From Brachypterus glaber (taxonomy: Eukaryota; Arthropoda; Insecta; Coleoptera; Kateretidae): 64,000 bases of DNA. The translations under genes and the position numbers were made by a program. Shown in pieces: positions 30,780 to 41,565 of the stretch (position 1 is the first letter of the stretch; the number at the start of each line of letters is the position of its first letter). The notes under the pieces were generated by a model that had not been told where the DNA came from, ran no database searches, and saw only the letters and a program-made list of their open reading frames with translations. The stretch is from NCBI GenBank assembly GCA_958510825.1, contig OY294050.1, positions 3,449,340 through 3,513,339 on the forward strand, written 5' to 3'.

Positions 30780-31247
30780 CAGGGTGATCATTTGAAAACG
30801 AGCCACCCTAAATATATCGCAAAATAAGCACAATTTCCAAAATCTAAAAAATAGGTCAATTTTATTTTATGAGGGGGAAACTCAAGTATATAGTTTTGAG
30901 GTTGTACCTCTCACCCCCTACCCCCAGCTACCTTAATATTGAAATCTAACCAACCCTTAACGTAAGGGTAGATTATTTAATTTTAAAATAATTGGAACAA
31001 TTGGTGAATTTATTTTTTTTCCAACCAAAAGATAGCATTTTTTGAGCTCTCTCATATGGCCTATAATAACGTGGGGGTTTCTTATTTAGATTTCAATGTT
31101 GGGGTATCTGGGGGTTAGGGGTGAGAGATAGAACCCCCAAAACTATATATCTAGGTTTCCCCCTCGAAAAGTCAAATTTTTAGATTTTTCACATTGTCCT
31201 TAGTTTGCGAGATATTTATGGTGGCTTGTTTTCAAATGATCACCCTG
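30780..31247. mobile_element. 468-bp foldback MITE, long arms
   Basis: TA-flanked. CAGGGTGATCATTTGAAAAC and GAGCCACC are mirrored by GGTGGCTTGTTTTCAAATGA and TCACCCTG. Pairing continues through GAGGGGGAAACTCAAGTATA and TCTCACCCCCTACCCCCAG, so the arms reach about 170-180 bp each. No ORF. Confidence 0.8.
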
Positions 31248-31249
31248 TA

Positions 31250-31778
31250 TATTAAAACAGGTGAAAATATATACTTAGTACTTTGCTATGACGAAAAAGG
31301 GCATATTGTAAAAGTCATCAAGAATTCTTTATTAATAAAATTCAAGATCAAGGTGCAAAAACTATGTGTTTAAAGTAGTTTTGTCATGTCGCGGAAATTG
31401 AGCGATACTTTTACAGTTTTTGCACCAATACTAACTTTTAATATAGTAATTTAGTAAAAAATACTTAAAACTATTATTTTAAAATGTAAAAAATCATAAT
31501 TATTAACTATTAATTGGGTAAAAAATTATTTAGATTATTATATTTAAAAAAATAAATGTATATATTAAAAATAAATATCATTCATTGTAAAATTTGCTGT
31601 TATAAATTAAAGTGCAGTAATAATTAGTTCAAATCAATATTTGTAGTAAATAAAATTACGGTGATTTGAACAATATCAACTCCTTATTATAAAGTATAAT
31701 AATTGTAACCTTTATTGGTTTGAATAAAGGTAAAAACATAAATATGATTGTTTTATTTTTTTTTTAGTTAAAACCTTG
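31250..31778. other. unassigned AT-rich DNA
   Basis: No feature recognised. Confidence 0.5.
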
Positions 31779-31779
31779 G

Positions 31780-31902
31780 TAGGGAACCTTCAAGTATTAC
31801 GCAACTCAAATTTTGATCATTTTGGATGCTATTTAGCATGGGCACTCCAAAATGACCCCCATCCCCCACTAGGAGCGTTACGAAATACTGGAACGTTCCC
31901 GT
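31780..31902. mobile_element. GGGAACGTTC MITE, diverged copy
   Basis: Ends AGGGAACCTTCAAGTATTAC and GAACGTTCCCG with CCAAAATGACCCCC inside. The same family as 7833-7978, with point changes in both termini. Confidence 0.8.
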
Positions 31903-32277
31903 AGCTACACATTTTTAAAGCTATCAAATTACACCTCAAAAATGGGAATATTTTCCTGTTATAGCAAGAATTTTTACAGTGCAAAAATGTTTAGTATTTT
32001 ACTTTAACAGTAATACCAACGTCAATTTACAATTAGTTCTGTTTCATTATTTATCCATTTATACACAGTTCGTGGCCAGTCGCCTTGTTGTCAAGTTAAC
32101 CTTAATAATGAAGGAAATAGAACATATTATAGCCGACGCAATTACTATAAACGATTGTGCCTCTCACTTGCACGTATCCTGCGTTACGAAGCTTAAACGG
32201 TAAAGTTGAGAGCGCACTCAGCTATAGTGAAAATAAATACTATATGAATGAATGTATAGCATAACTGGTAAAGTAAG

Positions 32278-32420
32278 GGCATATCCACAGGCTCGCATAA
32301 CAACGTAGTACATAAGAATGCGATGCCGTGATTGGCTTGATGTGTCGCCATGTATCTTGTAAGCCAATCACGGCATCGCATTCTTGTATTTTATGTTCTT
32401 ATGCAAGCTTCTGGATAGGC
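32278..32420. mobile_element. foldback element with 26-bp near-perfect core arms
   Basis: AAGAATGCGATGCCGTGATT and GGCTT pair with AAGCCAATCACGGCATCGCA and TTCTT. Weaker pairing extends outwards (TATCCACAGGCTCGCATAA with TTATGCAAGCTTCTGGATA). The loop is about 22 bp. Confidence 0.7.
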
Positions 32421-33149
32421 CTTAAAATACTCTAAATCATTGTATCATAAAAATTTTTCCTATATCAAGTTATTTTTTCTCTTTAATTTTTCTTAAAATA
32501 ATTCTTGTCGATGACTTTAAATAATAAAACTGTTTAATTACTAATTTAGAGCATTGCTAATTTAAAGCATTACTAATTCAAAGCATTATTGGGTTATCAT
32601 GTTGACCTGACCTAGTGACCGAAAAAATAAGTTGCTCACGGAATCTTTAAAATAGCTAAAACTCATCAGAAATATAGCAAAATTGTGTAAATATGTCCAA
32701 GTTTCAGCTTCGTGAGGGGAACACAACTGAGGCTTATTGTAGGTAAGTATATCTTTTTATACGGCTCTATTAGTTACAAAAGAAAATCTTAAACCAAGCG
32801 TACTAAAAATAATTTACCAGATTTATCTTTAAAATAGAAAATATCACAAATAAAAATAACAATTAAGTTAAAATTTATTAAAAAAAATAAACTAAATTTA
32901 ACTTTAGTTTATGGTTAAAAAAATAAAAAAAAAATATGCATAATAATTTTAATTATACTTTAACAAAAAAAAAAATATAATATGATAGAAAATATTTTTT
33001 ATAAAATATGATTTGTATTGTATCGGGTAACTAAATGTTATATTTTATAATGCCAATGAAAAAATATTTTTTGTATAAATAAGATTTTGTTTTTCTAGAA
33101 CAGATCAATAAGAAATCCTAAAGCAGTAGACAAATAAATAAAAAAATAT
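32421..33149. other. unassigned AT-rich DNA
   Basis: Three nearby copies of ATTGCTAATTTAAAGCATTA-like words around 32540-32590; otherwise nothing recognised. Confidence 0.4.
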
Positions 33150-33470
33150 GTTTGTGTGAAATTGGCTGGACCACCAAAAGATAATTCGCATGTCATAGTG
33201 GATATTGCGTTTTTTCTGTTTCATATTTCCTGGTCGGTCCTTTTAAATGTTAGATGTATGACCTTGAACTGTCTTTTGACGGGCGTCGAGTGGTCTTGTT
33301 TCAAAGGCCACCCATATAAATTTTCATATTTCTACTTCAAGGCGTTTTAAAGTTAAATATGACCTTAAACTGTTATTTCAACAGGGGCGCAACGGTTTTG
33401 TTTTAAAGGACACCCATACCAAATTTCATGTTTCTAATAATGTTTATATGTTTTTGTTAGCAGAAAAGGA
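33150..33470 (+). repeat. repeat family with internal 100-bp periodicity, copy 1
   Basis: GTATGACCTTGAACTGTC, GAGTGGTCTTGTTTCAAAGG, CACCCATA and TTTCATATTTCTACTTCAAG recur within the block and again at 36597-36900 (GTGGTCTTGTTGAAAAGAGC, CAAGTTTCATGTTTCTACGT, CAAGGCGTTTAAAAGTTA). It is probably an old transposon remnant. The ORF at 33156-33350 is not conserved in the other copy. Confidence 0.55.
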
Positions 33471-33479
33471 AAATACTAA

Positions 33480-33898
33480 AAAATAGGTTATTTTAAAGTC
33501 TGAAAACTTCATTTGTTTTTGTAGAAATGTTAACTTTTCTATTAGATCGTAGAAGAAAATATTTTTGCCTCACCATAATATGAATATCGGCTTTCTATTC
33601 CAAAATTTGGCTGGATTACATCCAGGCGCCGTTCAAGTTGTCGCCACCCTGTCTGAAAATATATTTTCCAGTGAAAATATTTTAGGAAAACAACTGATAT
33701 TTGATACAAACAAATATATTTTTGTTCTACGTAAATAATTGCGTAATCAAATATTTATAAGAATAAAAAATGGGAAAAATAACATTTATCCATTTATCAT
33801 AAATAGAAAATACTCTGGAAAATAATAGTAGTTAACAGGTCGACTCGAAAATAGTACTTTTCCGAGACCTTATTAATGAGGCACGAAGATTAGATCAT
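33480..33898. other. unassigned DNA
   Basis: No feature recognised. Confidence 0.5.
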
Positions 33899-34142
33899 AT
33901 ATCCCCTCCTAGATGCGCCTTGAGTCCACGTCAAACAAAAATGTTTTCATTGCTATATCCAGATAGATTTCACCTTCCCGCTTCTGGTGACCACCCACCG
34001 CTATAGTGGTTTGTTAACAAATATGTTATACTTCACCTCCTCGCAACCTCACCGCTACAGAGGTTTGTTTACAATTGGCTTTGTATTTGTTCTACATAAA
34101 ACAAATCAACATTAATGCCATATCTATGTATAAATGATCTAA
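33899..34142. mobile_element. ATTAGATCATATAT MITE, copy 1
   Basis: Ends ATTAGATCATATATCCCC and ATAAATGATCTAA. Internally it repeats CACCGCTATAGTGGTTTGTT and CACCGCTACAGAGGTTTGTT. A close copy at 48769-49018 has a clean 9-bp target duplication. Here the flanks (GGCACGAAG and AACGAAG) are only partly alike. Confidence 0.8.
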
Positions 34143-34378
34143 TGAACGAAGTGCCGAAACCATTTATAGGTCGAGGAAAAGTACCATTTTCCCGGGAGAC
34201 TTGTATACTATTTAATTCGCAACTGTTTTTATTTAAAAATAAAGTACCTTACTATTTTTTTTTTTAACTTAGATGATTGAACTCAAATGAAGAAAATAAT
34301 ACTATAATACTTTGTTTTTTAGTTCTTTCCACATTTACTACAATTCATTTTTCCTGCATTTTAAAAGAAAAGCACAAT

Positions 34379-34641
34379 CATAACCTCGTACTATTCTACT
34401 TAATTAAGCATCCCCTAAGTCCAGAAGTTGTGTGGGCTAGTAGTAGAGGGAACCACCGGCTTATACTGACTTTCGAACCAGTTTATATAGGAAGTGTCCG
34501 CTTCACTCATGCCTTCGCCAAATTTCAATTATTAATTAACTGGAAAAGGCAAATCGGCGCCAGCGAGAATCGAACTCACGCTAGTTGGCTAGTAGACCTA
34601 TCATGTACAGACGCGGTAGACTACTACATCAATCCTCCCAT
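34379..34641 (-). mobile_element. tRNA-derived SINE, copy 2
   Basis: On the minus strand: GGGAGGATTGATGTAGTAG (A-box region), CGTGAGTTCGATTCTCGCTG (B box), then the body AAATTTGGCGAAGGC and CCGGTGGTTCCCTCTACTA. The 3' end is AGTACGAGGTTA. The overlapping 148-codon plus-strand ORF (34277-34723) is a read-through of this SINE. Confidence 0.8.
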
Positions 34642-35035
34642 ATATGTATTAACTATCTATACCTCACTTAACTTTATTTTTTTTAGTCACTTGTACCCCT
34701 TGGCTTCTTACCCCCTCTTTTAGTCACTATGTAGGATCGATTAATTTATTGACAATGCAGCCTAATGCAGTGTGGTTTTAATTTTTTCTGCTGAGTGCCA
34801 TTTTAGTGTCAACCCATTAAGTTATTTTACTGCTGACAAAGGTTCATTAAATAGTTTTAATTGTTTGAGTTTCTCCAGCTGCATTTGTGACTAAACCGTG
34901 TGTATGACGCAATTTACGGAGCTTCCCTACATAATTTCATTTGCACTCTATGTTATTTAGAAGCTGGTGCACTGAGAAAAAAAAATTACGAACAATTTCA
35001 TAAAGACATTATCTAATCCACTCGGCATGTAATAT
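34642..35035. other. unassigned DNA
   Basis: No feature recognised. Confidence 0.5.
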
Positions 35036-35175
35036 TACGGAAATGTTGTAATATGTCTGAAATATTTCAAACATTTTTTTTTTGAAATATAACAATGAAA
35101 TATATCTGAAATATTTCAGGCATATTTCGTTGCTATATTTTAAATGAAATATGTCTGAAATATTTTATATTTTAA
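35036..35175. repeat. cluster of ATATGTCTGAAATATTTCA words
   Basis: Variants of TCTGAAATATTTCA occur four times, alternating with TGAAATATAACAATGAAATA and its complement, so the block is strongly self-complementary. Probably a decayed MITE core. Confidence 0.5.
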
Positions 35176-35269
35176 GTAACTATTATAATACTATATTTTA
35201 GTTTAGAATATATTCAAATAACAAAAAGTATTCATTTTACTACAAAAAAGGAGTTAAAGTGAATGAAAC

Positions 35270-35684
35270 TTTTAACTATCTACCCCTGCTTAAATATATA
35301 TTTTTAAAACATTACAGTAAAATTGTCTTCTAAAAAAAGAACACGGCATTTTTTAAATCAAACCTGCTCAAAAATTTATCTGTAAAAAAGGTTTTCAAAG
35401 TTTGAAATCCAATCTGGCATAGCTTTAAAAATTGATTTCTCAAAAAAGGTTGTAACCTTATAAAAAAGTGGACCTGCTTAAAAGTGCATTTTTAAAAAGG
35501 ACACCACTTTATCTGACCCGAGCCTGCTCAAAAACTAACCTCTAAAAATTGATTTCCACTTTATAAAATTCTAGTCGATGAAAATGTTTATTCTCAGAGA
35601 AAAAATAACCACTTTGGCCAGTGTGGGCCTGTCCTTCTAAAAAATAGGCCAGCAGTACTTTATCCAAACCAGGCCTCTTTATAG
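35270..35684 (+). repeat. degenerate tandem repeat with CCTGCTCAAAAA units
   Basis: CAAACCTGCTCAAAAATT, GGACCTGCTTAAAAGTGC and GAGCCTGCTCAAAAACTA recur with TCTAAAAATTGATTTC-like and CACTTTAT spacers, roughly every 50-100 bp. Low conservation. Confidence 0.45.
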
Positions 35685-36197
35685 TATATTAAAGTACTAG
35701 TTTCATAACATACGTTTTAAGCGCACGAGTACAAGTTTAGAAAACGAGCCGCTTGCGGCGAGTTTTCTAAAGTACTAGTGCGCTAAAAACGTGTTATGAA
35801 ACGAGTACTTTATAGAATTTTTTCTATTTTGCTCTAAAATTTAAAAAAACTTACATTTAAATTGATGACTGATTAAGGATTTTTGTTTTGGATTGGCATT
35901 ACAGTTTACACCATGTTTAAAATTCTAATAACAAATGATATTTTGATATATTTTATAGTCATCTCTTCTCTTTTTTACTGCAATTAACCAAGCCGCAATT
36001 TTAACATGGTAAAAATAACCTAAACACAAAATTTTGTAGAAAATTCAACTTTAAAGCGACATTGACATTTGCACGGAAAACGTCAAGCGATAGGCCAGGT
36101 CTGTTGCCAAAACAAAAAGTACAGACCTCTTATGGGCCTATAAGAACACGCAAAATGCGTGTGATTATGAGCTTATAAGAGTCGCAAAATAGAAAAA
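35685..36197 (+). mobile_element. two-hairpin repeat element, copy 3 (most complete)
   Basis: The left terminal hairpin is complete: AAAGTACTAGTTTCATAACA, GCGCACGAGTACAAG, mirrored through GCGAGTTTTCTAAAGTACTA and GTGTTATGAAACGAGTACTT, with GCCGCTTGCGGC at its tip. The right hairpin ACACGCAAAATGCGTGT lies about 50 bp from the end. No ORF. Best template for the family at 12846, 24079 and 40757. Confidence 0.75.
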
Positions 36198-36596
36198 AAA
36201 CTTAAAATAAATGTAAATAAGGACCAGCATTAACTAAAAAACTCCCATTTGGTAAATACATAGTTTTTATAGAGTTGTAAGACAAATTACACGTTAGAAT
36301 TACACATGCAAAATTGTCGTAGAAAACCTAGCCCAACCCATAATTTTCCTATTTTTTAAGCGCTATAAATTGACTAACTACCATTTAGCTGTTCAGTCTA
36401 GACACTTTTTTATAATACAATGCAAATCCTAGTATTATGGATTCTATACCTATTAGTTAAATTAGGTTTTTAAATTTTAATTTAATAAGTGATTAAGAAA
36501 ACGCCTTCTATATTTTTTATTTCGATTTAACGTACAACAAAAAAAGTACCAAACAAGTCGTAAAGATATGTAATGCTTTGCATTCCATAGTTTACT
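36198..36596. other. unassigned DNA
   Basis: No feature recognised. Confidence 0.5.
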
Positions 36597-37005
36597 TTTT
36601 ACAGCGGATAGTATATTGCGTTTTCGATTTCATATTTCTTAGTCGGGGCATTTATAAGTTTCCAAAGTATGACTCTCATTCTGACAGTTGGCTTGACTGT
36701 TTTTGTCCCATAGTTTACATCAAATTTTATATTACTGCGTTTGGACTGCGTTTCAAATTTGGCAAAATATGACTGAAATATCATTTTAACAGGTCCAGTG
36801 GTCTTGTTGAAAAGAGCACCTATAGCAAGTTTCATGTTTCTACGTCAAGGCGTTTAAAAGTTAGGAAAATGTGACCTTGTACTGTCATTTTGACTTTGAT
36901 TTACAGTCGGTCGGACTGACAGACGGACGGGATCGGCAACGGCACCAGTTGGTCCGGAACCTATAGTCCCACTGTCCTATAATCATGTTGCCTCACTTAT
37001 AAACC
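36597..37005 (+). repeat. repeat family copy 2, ending in GACAGACGGACGG
   Basis: Homologue of 33150-33470. It extends further, into CAGTCGGTCGGACTGACAG, a GACAGACGGACGGGATCGG run and GTCCGGAACCTATAGTCCC. Overlapping ORFs on both strands (36578-36772, 36599-36835) are chance frames. Confidence 0.55.
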
Positions 37006-37049
37006 AAGATATATGCGGGTATCTTGGTTTAAAAAACATAGTTAAAGCT

Positions 37050-37500
37050 GGACCACTCTTGACAATTGCAAACATGCTAGTGCAGCCCTTCCCACTCCTT
37101 GTGAAAGGAAGGCGCTCTTCTGCCTGCAACTTAAGAGAACCAATTTAAGGTTACTTGCAGCCATTATATCAGGCCACTGCAAAACTAAATAAACACCTCT
37201 ATGCAATGAGACTTGTCGATAGCCCACTTTGCAGAGGATGTAACCTAGAAGACGAAACAATGGAACATGTGCTCTGTCACTGTCCAGCGTTAGCTTCAAA
37301 ACAAGGGTCCATGCTAGAAGAGTACTGGCTCGACATGGCCGGTATAAGCAACATCACCCCTAATTCCTTACTAAGGTACATTCAAAGGGTTGGATAGTTA
37401 GTGGATTAGATGTTGCTACCAAAGGTAGTACAATGGGCTCAACAAGGCGGCCTATGGCCTATGTCAGCACCCTTCACCCCAATTATCCAGTAACCAGTGA
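37050..37500 (+). pseudogene. non-LTR retrotransposon 3' end (R1/I-type), broken
   Basis: A frame from about 37110 reads LQLKRTNLRLLAAIISGHC, then slips by one base to KLNKHLYAMRL, SPLCRGCNLEDETMEHVLCH and CPAL, ending at a stop near 37398. The CxxC...H...C cluster after the RNase H region is characteristic of insect R1/I-clade ORF2 C-termini. The frameshift near 37180 and the loss of everything upstream make it dead. The 3' UTR (GGCCTATGGCCTATGTCAG) runs to about 37500. Confidence 0.75.
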
Positions 37501-37985
37501 CAGACGGACGGACGGAAAAGACAGACATATTTTTTGAAAGTTGTATAGATTTGGATAAAATACATTTTTGATCTTTGGTAATCTTTGAAGAATTTGAAAA
37601 TTTGAAATACTCTTTCAGCTAGAGCTGTAAAGATCATTATAATGATAGATTTAGTTATTTATTAGAAACTGAGTTTATTTATTTATCAAAAAATGCATCA
37701 GAAATATTCTAAATAAAACAATCTTTTTATGGCTATTTTTATTAACTTTAGTATTTTAAATATTAAAATTCATTTTTAATTTAAAAAGAAAATTTTGCAT
37801 GCGAGATAATAGAATTAAAAATTGACGGGCAATTTTCCTTGTCAAATAAATAAAAAAGACGGTGTACCCTAAATATATTCTCGGCGTTATTATAAGCTTC
37901 GGAGCTATATTGGTAGAAGAGTATGTTTGTCTTTTTTATTTAACCTAAAAAAACAATAAACTCCGCGCAGAATATATCATTTTTT
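37501..37985. other. unassigned, GACGGACGG run at the start
   Basis: GACAGACGGACGGACGG at 37500-37516; a weak inverted pair AAATAAATAAAAAAGAC / GTCTTTTTTATTTAACC near 37843 and 37929. Nothing else. Confidence 0.35.
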
Positions 37986-37987
37986 TC

Positions 37988-38505
37988 TTGTTTTATGGAT
38001 GGCAGACTGCCAGACACGAGGTCAGGAAAATGTTGAGGAATGAACACCAGCAACATTGGATAGATGCACCTAAAATGAGACACTCTAAACTCTTTCTAGG
38101 GGGGCCAACCAAGAAAAGAACCAGCTTACTTCTAGGCATGTCCAGAAGTCAACTGAGAGCAATAACGAGTATAATAACTGGGCACTGCTTACTGAATAAG
38201 CACCGACACCAAATGGGACAGACTACGAGCCCCGTGTGCAGGAGATGTGGGGAAGGGGACGAAGAGCCCTACCACCTCATATGTGAATGTCCATCCCTAA
38301 TAGGGCTAAGATGGAGGTACTTTGGGAACGACTCGCTGGAACCAAACGAGATCATGAACACTCCCCTGAAACCGTACCTGGACTTTATAAAAGAAACAGG
38401 GATGTTATGAGGAGATCTGTGCGGTTAACACAAAGGTCCCTAGGGACCAGGTGTTGAGGGCAGTGAACCCCGCACTGAACAAACTAAACTAACTAAACTA
38501 ATGGT
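37988..38505 (+). pseudogene. non-LTR retrotransposon ORF2 C-terminus, second fragment
   Basis: The open frame to 38410 (140 codons) reads through LLLGMSRSQLRAITSIITGH, CLLNKHRHQMG, then SPVCRRCGEGDEEPYHLICE and CPSL. The same domain order as 37050-37500 but a different element. The frame lacks its own start and everything N-terminal, so it is 5'-truncated at about 37985. The 3' UTR ends in AACTAAACTAACTAAACTAA, a short pentanucleotide tail typical of such insertions. Confidence 0.8.
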
Positions 38506-38590
38506 TGGAAGAATAAATTTAATTCCCTACTTAAGGTTGGCAATCTTGTGTTTGAAATTCGTTGTCAATAAAAACATTATTTTGACATTA

Positions 38591-38642
38591 AGGGAACGTT
38601 CAAGTATTACGTAACGCAAATTTTGATCATTTTGGACTTTTT
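38591..38642 (+). mobile_element. single-ended fragment of the GGGAACGTTC MITE
   Basis: AGGGAACGTTCAAGTATTAC through GATCATTTTGGACTTTT, then unrelated sequence. Same break point as 14092-14152. Confidence 0.75.
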
Positions 38643-38731
38643 GATTTCCGAGCAAAGCGAGGCGAAGTGGGTTTTGACAGTTCAGTGACAACACAACATT
38701 TTTCAATTAAAAAGACAGGTGACACTATTAA

Positions 38732-38892
38732 CCCCTTAACGTATCACTTTTTTTCAAAAAAAAGTGGTTAATTTTTCACCTATTTTTTTTTCTTGATTTT
38801 TAGTCTACACTGAAGGCGATAAAAATAAAAAAAAACTTTATTTTCTACAAGTCCACCTACTTTCAGTTAACTCGGACGGGTGCGTCAAGGGG
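38732..38892. mobile_element. candidate 161-bp TTAA-flanked MITE
   Basis: TTAA at 38728-38731 and 38893-38896. Ends CCCCTTAACGTATCAC and GTGCGTCAAGGGG pair for about 12 bp. Interior low complexity. Confidence 0.45.
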
Positions 38893-38896
38893 TTAA

Positions 38897-39294
38897 ATGC
38901 CTTAGATAACTCAAATAACTTGTGAAGAATTTTCTATGAAACGCAAAGCATTACACATTTTCCCCGCTTGTTTTAAGATGTATGAAAGAAGATATGAAAA
39001 GAGAATTGCTTATAAAGGAAACAAAAGACGGTGTAGTAGTCTGGGACCTCACGAGACGAGGATAAACGTGACCTCACAAATAATATATCAGTTAGCCTAT
39101 CTTATTTCGTTAAAAATGATATAATAGTCGGTGAGCTGGTGAACATTGTTATTTTTATTTTTTCCGGCTGAATTTTGCACATTTTTTAACACATTAACTG
39201 ACGCGCGATTTTTATAAAATTTTGCCGTTTTAGATGGGTCTTTTTTTTTCGCCAAACAGCTTGTTTGTCAATTTAGTAATGTTTATGCAAGGGT
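38897..39294. other. unassigned DNA
   Basis: No feature recognised; the 62-codon ORF at 38936-39124 shows no family resemblance. Confidence 0.45.
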
Positions 39295-40036
39295 TTAACG
39301 GCTATTACTGAGGACAGTCAAGCCGCTCTAAAGGCATTGTGCAATCCCAGCACTAGATCACTCCTAGTCAGAGAGTATGCAGAAGCCTTGGAAGAGTTAG
39401 CAAGGACCAAAAACGTTCAACTGGTATGGGTACCGGGTCATAGTGGAATTCCCGGAAACGAGAAGGCAGATGAACTTGCAAGACTCGGATCCGGGATGGC
39501 CTGCACGGGGCCGGAACCTATATTGGGTGTTACAAGGAAGCAGGTAAAGACCGCTCTCGATAAGTGGGCTTATACCAAGCTAAAGGAGCAAAGGGGGTCG
39601 ATGATTGCCGGCAAGCTAAGTACTTCCTGGCTGGCCCAAGCAAATAAAAAACCGACTGGTTGCTGGAAAAAGGAAGAACTGCACACATAAAACTTGTAGG
39701 GGTCCTCACTGCAAACTAAGGAAGCACCTGGCAACAATGCGGATTCTAGAGAGTCCGCTATGCCCAGAGTGCGGAGAGGATGAAACATTATCTCATTACT
39801 TAGCCGAGTGTGTCAGATACGACAGAATCAGGTTACAAGTCTTTGAAACTCAAAGAATCAACCAAGAGGGACTAAGAGATCCCCCCTGGGCCAATATCCT
39901 GACCTTTATTGAAAGGACGGACAGGTTCAAGGACTTAAATTAGTAAATGGCTGGGATTGCCTGGGGTGACAAAAAGGGCCAGAAATGGCCTAGTTGTTCG
40001 GCCTCGGCCAACTCAAAAAATTACTACTACTACTAC
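39295..40036 (+). pseudogene. non-LTR retrotransposon ORF2: RNase H plus C-terminal tail, broken
   Basis: The frame from 39295 reads ITEDSQAALKAL (RNase H catalytic Asp region) and VQLVWVPGHSGIPGNEKADE, the classic C-terminal RNase H signature, up to a stop at 39690. After a frame change near 39710 it continues CKLRKHLATMRILESPLCPE, CGEDETLSHYLAEC and ends FKDLN at 39943. The 3' UTR holds GGCCAGAAATGGCCTAG and a (TAC)5 tail at 40021-40036. RNase H-bearing EN-RT elements of this layout are of the R1/I group. It is truncated at the 5' side and frameshifted. Confidence 0.85.
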
Positions 40037-40049
40037 TGAGGAAAACAGG

Positions 40050-40215
40050 TGTACAAAATGAAGATTATCTTAAAGGAAATCTTGGAGGTAATCTTTTGAG
40101 GAAATCTCATCTTTACCAAACGTGGGATATTTTTTAGGTAATTTCAAGATTTTTCAAGGTAATCTTGAGGAAAATCAAGATAATTTTTAAGAAAATCTTA
40201 AGGGATTATCTTCTA
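40050..40215 (+). repeat. degenerate AATCTTGAGGAAA repeats
   Basis: AAATCTTGGAGGTAATCTTT, TGAGGAAATCTC, GGTAATCTTGAGGAAAATCA and AGAAAATCTTAAGGGATTAT recur over 165 bp. No wider family seen. Confidence 0.45.
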
Positions 40216-40756
40216 AATGCAATTCTGGTGTACATTTTTTTCAGCGGTTAACTCCTCGGTTTTATGGCAAAACAAATTAAAAAGTCACTACACACGTATT
40301 CGTTTTAATGTGAATATCAATAAGCTCAAATATCTGCTTAATACTAAGTAGAACGTAGATAAAATTTAATAAGCATCCCTCGTACCCAAACTTACGAGCA
40401 ACCCTCGTAATATTATATATTCTCCGCAAAACCATGTAAATTATTTGTACGATCCAACATTCAAATGAAGTTTAAGTCAGATCTTAAAGTTCTTATTCTA
40501 ATAGATGGTGAGATCAAAATAAGCCCATCAGTTTATAAGTACAAACAATGCGGAGTGTCAGTTTAAGTTTTCCGAAAGCTTGTGTTTCTGGGTTTACGGA
40601 CAACTGACCTAAGTATACCGTTAGACATAACAACATATACTATAATTAGTTTTTAAAAAGAAACAGGATATATAATTGATTTATAATTTTAAAGTAAAAC
40701 CCCCTATAACTTTTTTGTTTATCATGGATTTTTTTCAAATTTGCTATTACTGACTG
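40216..40756. other. unassigned DNA
   Basis: No feature recognised. Confidence 0.5.
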
Positions 40757-41080
40757 TATGTTAAAATTGTGGATTGGTTACTTGCAGTGAGAAAAGAAGA
40801 GATTTGTAAAATATATCAAAATATCATTTGTTCTTAGAATTTTAAACATGGTGTAAACTGTAATGCCAACCCAAAACAAAAATCCCTAAATCAGTCATCA
40901 ATTTAAAAGTAATTTTTTTTTTATTTTAGAGCAAACAGAAAAAATTGTATAAAGCACTCGTTTCATAACACGATTTTAGCGCACTAGTACTTTATAAAAC
41001 TCGCCACAAGGGGCTCGCTTTCTAAACTTGTAATCGTGCGCTAAAAACGTAAGTTATGAATCTAGTGCTTCAATATACTA
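40757..41080 (-). mobile_element. two-hairpin repeat element, copy 4, truncated
   Basis: Minus-strand copy retaining the first terminal hairpin (here AGCACTCGTTTCATAACACG with AAAAACGTAAGTTATGAATC) and the middle block. The second hairpin end (ACACGC...GCGTGT) is missing. Confidence 0.65.
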
Positions 41081-41565
41081 TTTTTATCGCGATCGTCTTT
41101 CCATTTTAGGTTTCCATCGATCTAGATACCTAGGGGTAAAAAAATATTTAATACACAAATATTATGTGCCGAAACGGTGCTTTTTAGGAATCCGAAATCG
41201 TAGTTTAGTCTACTGAAGGCAGTGAAGGTTTACGGACATAGTCGAGCGTCAACTACGGGACACTTGGACACCCGGACTATCTCCCAGATAATCTCTATGA
41301 GGATCAACCGTTATACGGTTAGCAGTTTTCCGTCTTAACGGGGCCTTTCCCTAATGAAAATTGTTCCCACGGCTATTTTTCCTCGGATTATGGCTCAACT
41401 GCCATTCATATTTTTGGCCCACTTTCTCGTTTAATCCAAATTGATTTATTATGTTGGAAAGTGGTAATTCCATTGTATTTGTTTTTACCGGGCCCGATTA
41501 GGATGGTACATTTTAATTTTTTTTATTATTTTCCACCACTTTTAAAACCTTTTCTACCTACTGGC
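41081..41565. other. unexplained GC-richer segment
   Basis: Base composition from about 41190 to 41500 is clearly less AT-rich than the neighbours. Six-frame reading gives no long frame, no recognised domain and no repeat elsewhere in the window. It may be remnant coding DNA of a transposon or an unrecognised exon. Confidence 0.35.

Noticed and set aside
34277..34723. 148-codon open frame
   Set aside because: It reads across a minus-strand SINE and its flanks; the frame owes its length to SINE sequence and has no protein-family resemblance.
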